Part shown: positions 5,799 through 6,483 of the stretch, in pieces
Numbering within the stretch: the stretch's first letter is position 1
Layout of the letters: every line of letters begins with the position of its first letter
Origin: Thermoplasmatota archaeon
GTDB taxonomy: Archaea; Thermoplasmatota; Thermoplasmata; Halarchaeoplasmatales; Halarchaeoplasmataceae
Length of the DNA stretch: 6,483 nt
Direction: 5' to 3'
Assembly: GCA_018610025.1 (NCBI GenBank)
Contig: JAHENW010000175.1
Coordinates: 1 to 6,483, forward strand
The notes under the pieces: model-generated
Databases searched by the model: none
What the model was told of the DNA's origin: nothing
Seen by the model: only the letters and a program-made list of their open reading frames with translations
Translations under genes and position numbers: made by a program

Positions 5799-6377
5799 CT
5801 ATTCGACTGCCCTGTTCCGGTAGAGGTCCTCGTCTATAACTGAGAGCATGGCCTCCTTGTCCAGATCGCCGGTGAGGAATTCATTCACCCTCTCCACGTT
5901 TCCCTCTGGATCCTCCATTATAGCGTTGTAACTTACGTAGAGAACTTCCATGTTCGGGCTCTCCTCTATCTGCTTCTTCAGCATCTGTTTGTACTTCTTG
6001 AACATGGCCATGAGCTCTTCATCGGATACCTTCTCTGGATCCTCTCCTCTCCTCTCGAGCATCTTCTTCTGTGATTCTATAATCTCCTTGAGATGTCTCT
6101 GCATGAAGATTATCTTGTAATCGTAGCCGTCTGGGAGGTGCTTCACCAGCTCGGCCAGTACCTTGACGGTCTTGCCTTCCGCTTTATCCAGCCATCCCGT
6201 ATCCTCCGGTAGGTCTTTCACCCTCTCGTACTCGTAGTAGCCCTTGGGATTGTCGACGTTCGGACCTCTCTCCTGGTCGGTAAGTGGCAAGATGCCTCCC
6301 TTCTCCAGCATGTTCATCATCATAGAAGTACCGGACCGGGGCAGGCCAGATACGACCGTTATAGTGTCATCGTCCAT
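5799..6377 (-). CDS. Small sulfotransferase-family protein (PAPS-type P-loop)
   Basis: Family members usually move a sulfuryl group from PAPS to a carbohydrate, lipid or protein. From Met at 6377 the protein has 192 residues. It shows beta strand ITVVS (6-10) and the 5'-phosphosulfate loop GLPRSGTSMM (11-20), then NPKGYYEYERVK (43-54), a strand YKIIFMQR (87-94), and R94 with S102 (R-x7-S), matching the 3'-phosphate-binding site. A Lys/Met/Glu-rich helix runs from about 95 to 140, and LYVSYNAIMEDPEGNVERVNEFL (147-169) closes the fold in the usual way. The start at 6377 is chosen because GGTGG lies 5 bases upstream and because family members begin just before the ITVVSGLPRSGTS strand. A GTG at 6440 would add 21 residues without recognisable homology. 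No signal peptide is present, so it is cytosolic. The acceptor is unknown. Loss of sulfotransfer activity, or use as another P-loop transferase, cannot be excluded. Confidence 0.82.
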   Translation of the reverse strand: MDDDTITVVSGLPRSGTSMMMNMLEKGGILPLTDQERGPNVDNPKGYYEYERVKDLPEDTGWLDKAEGKTVKVLAELVKHLPDGYDYKIIFMQRHLKEIIESQKKMLERRGEDPEKVSDEELMAMFKKYKQMLKKQIEESPNMEVLYVSYNAIMEDPEGNVERVNEFLTGDLDKEAMLSVIDEDLYRNRAVE

Positions 6378-6382
6378 CTTTT

Positions 6383-6387
6383 CCACC
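6383..6387 (-). promoter_or_regulatory. Shine-Dalgarno deciding the sulfotransferase start
   Basis: On the minus strand GGTGG precedes the ATG at 6377 by 5 bases. No comparable site stands before the upstream in-frame GTG at 6440. This favours the shorter protein. Confidence 0.5.
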
Positions 6388-6415
6388 GCTGTACTGGTTA
6401 CTCCACCTAGAGAGC

Positions 6416-6426
6416 TAATATTTTTT
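6416..6426 (-). promoter_or_regulatory. Possible TATA box of the sulfotransferase gene
   Basis: On the minus strand AAAAAATATTA predicts a transcript start near 6395, giving a leader of about 18 bases that contains the GGTGG site. A second candidate, TTATAA at 6441-6446, predicts a start near 6418 and also lies downstream of the GTG at 6440, so both exclude that GTG. Confidence 0.4.
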
Positions 6427-6483
6427 GTTCCAACACCCACTTATAACCCATTTTCACTTATTAAAGTTACCTTGAAAACGTAC

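Noticed and set aside
6378..6440. In-frame GTG at 6440 as the sulfotransferase start
   Set aside because: It adds 21 residues with no family resemblance and lacks a Shine-Dalgarno, and the best TATA candidates place transcription start downstream of it.

Overview
The window reads as an ordinary archaeal chromosome segment, most likely from Euryarchaeota in the broad sense and perhaps a Thermoplasmatota-like lineage (inference, moderate to low confidence). The archaeal assignment rests on a geranylgeranyl-reductase-family flavoprotein (archaeal ether lipids), a Taw2-type wyosine enzyme, an AmmeMemoRadiSam radical SAM protein, a sequon-rich surface protein, TATA-type promoters at about -26, leaderless or very short leaders, and a Shine-Dalgarno of the AGGTGATC type. 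Base composition is near 50% GC. The window is densely coding: seven genes, no gap over 300 bases, and no RNA gene, CRISPR array or mobile element seen.

Layout. (1) 1-1136, plus strand: geranylgeranyl reductase family protein, missing only a few N-terminal codons. (2) 1056-1871, minus strand: secreted, single-pass surface protein whose 3' end overlaps gene 1 tail to tail by 81 bases. (3) 1872-1935: a short divergent promoter region. (4) 1936-2928, plus: Taw2-like aminocarboxypropyltransferase, followed by a T7 terminator tract. (5) 2991-3941, plus: zinc ribbon fused to a six-helix membrane domain, with a clear TATA box and the strongest Shine-Dalgarno in the window. (6) 3978-4973, plus: AmmeMemoRadiSam radical SAM enzyme (AmrS), with a perfect inverted repeat touching its start codon. 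(7) 4978-5760, minus: winged-helix regulator, only 4 bases from the end of amrS. (8) 5799-6377, minus: small sulfotransferase-family protein.

How the genes relate. There is no obvious single pathway. Membrane and cell-surface themes recur (lipid saturation, glycosylated surface protein, polytopic membrane protein, possible sulfation), next to tRNA modification and an orphan radical SAM enzyme. Most genes appear to have their own promoter. Two convergent pairs lack room for terminators, so antisense 3' transcripts are expected. The observations most worth checking are the codon-aligned sense/antisense coding of two basic tails at 1056-1136, the palindrome in front of amrS, and a 7-base element shared by the amrS palindrome and the regulator promoter. 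I do not see a convincing new multi-gene system.
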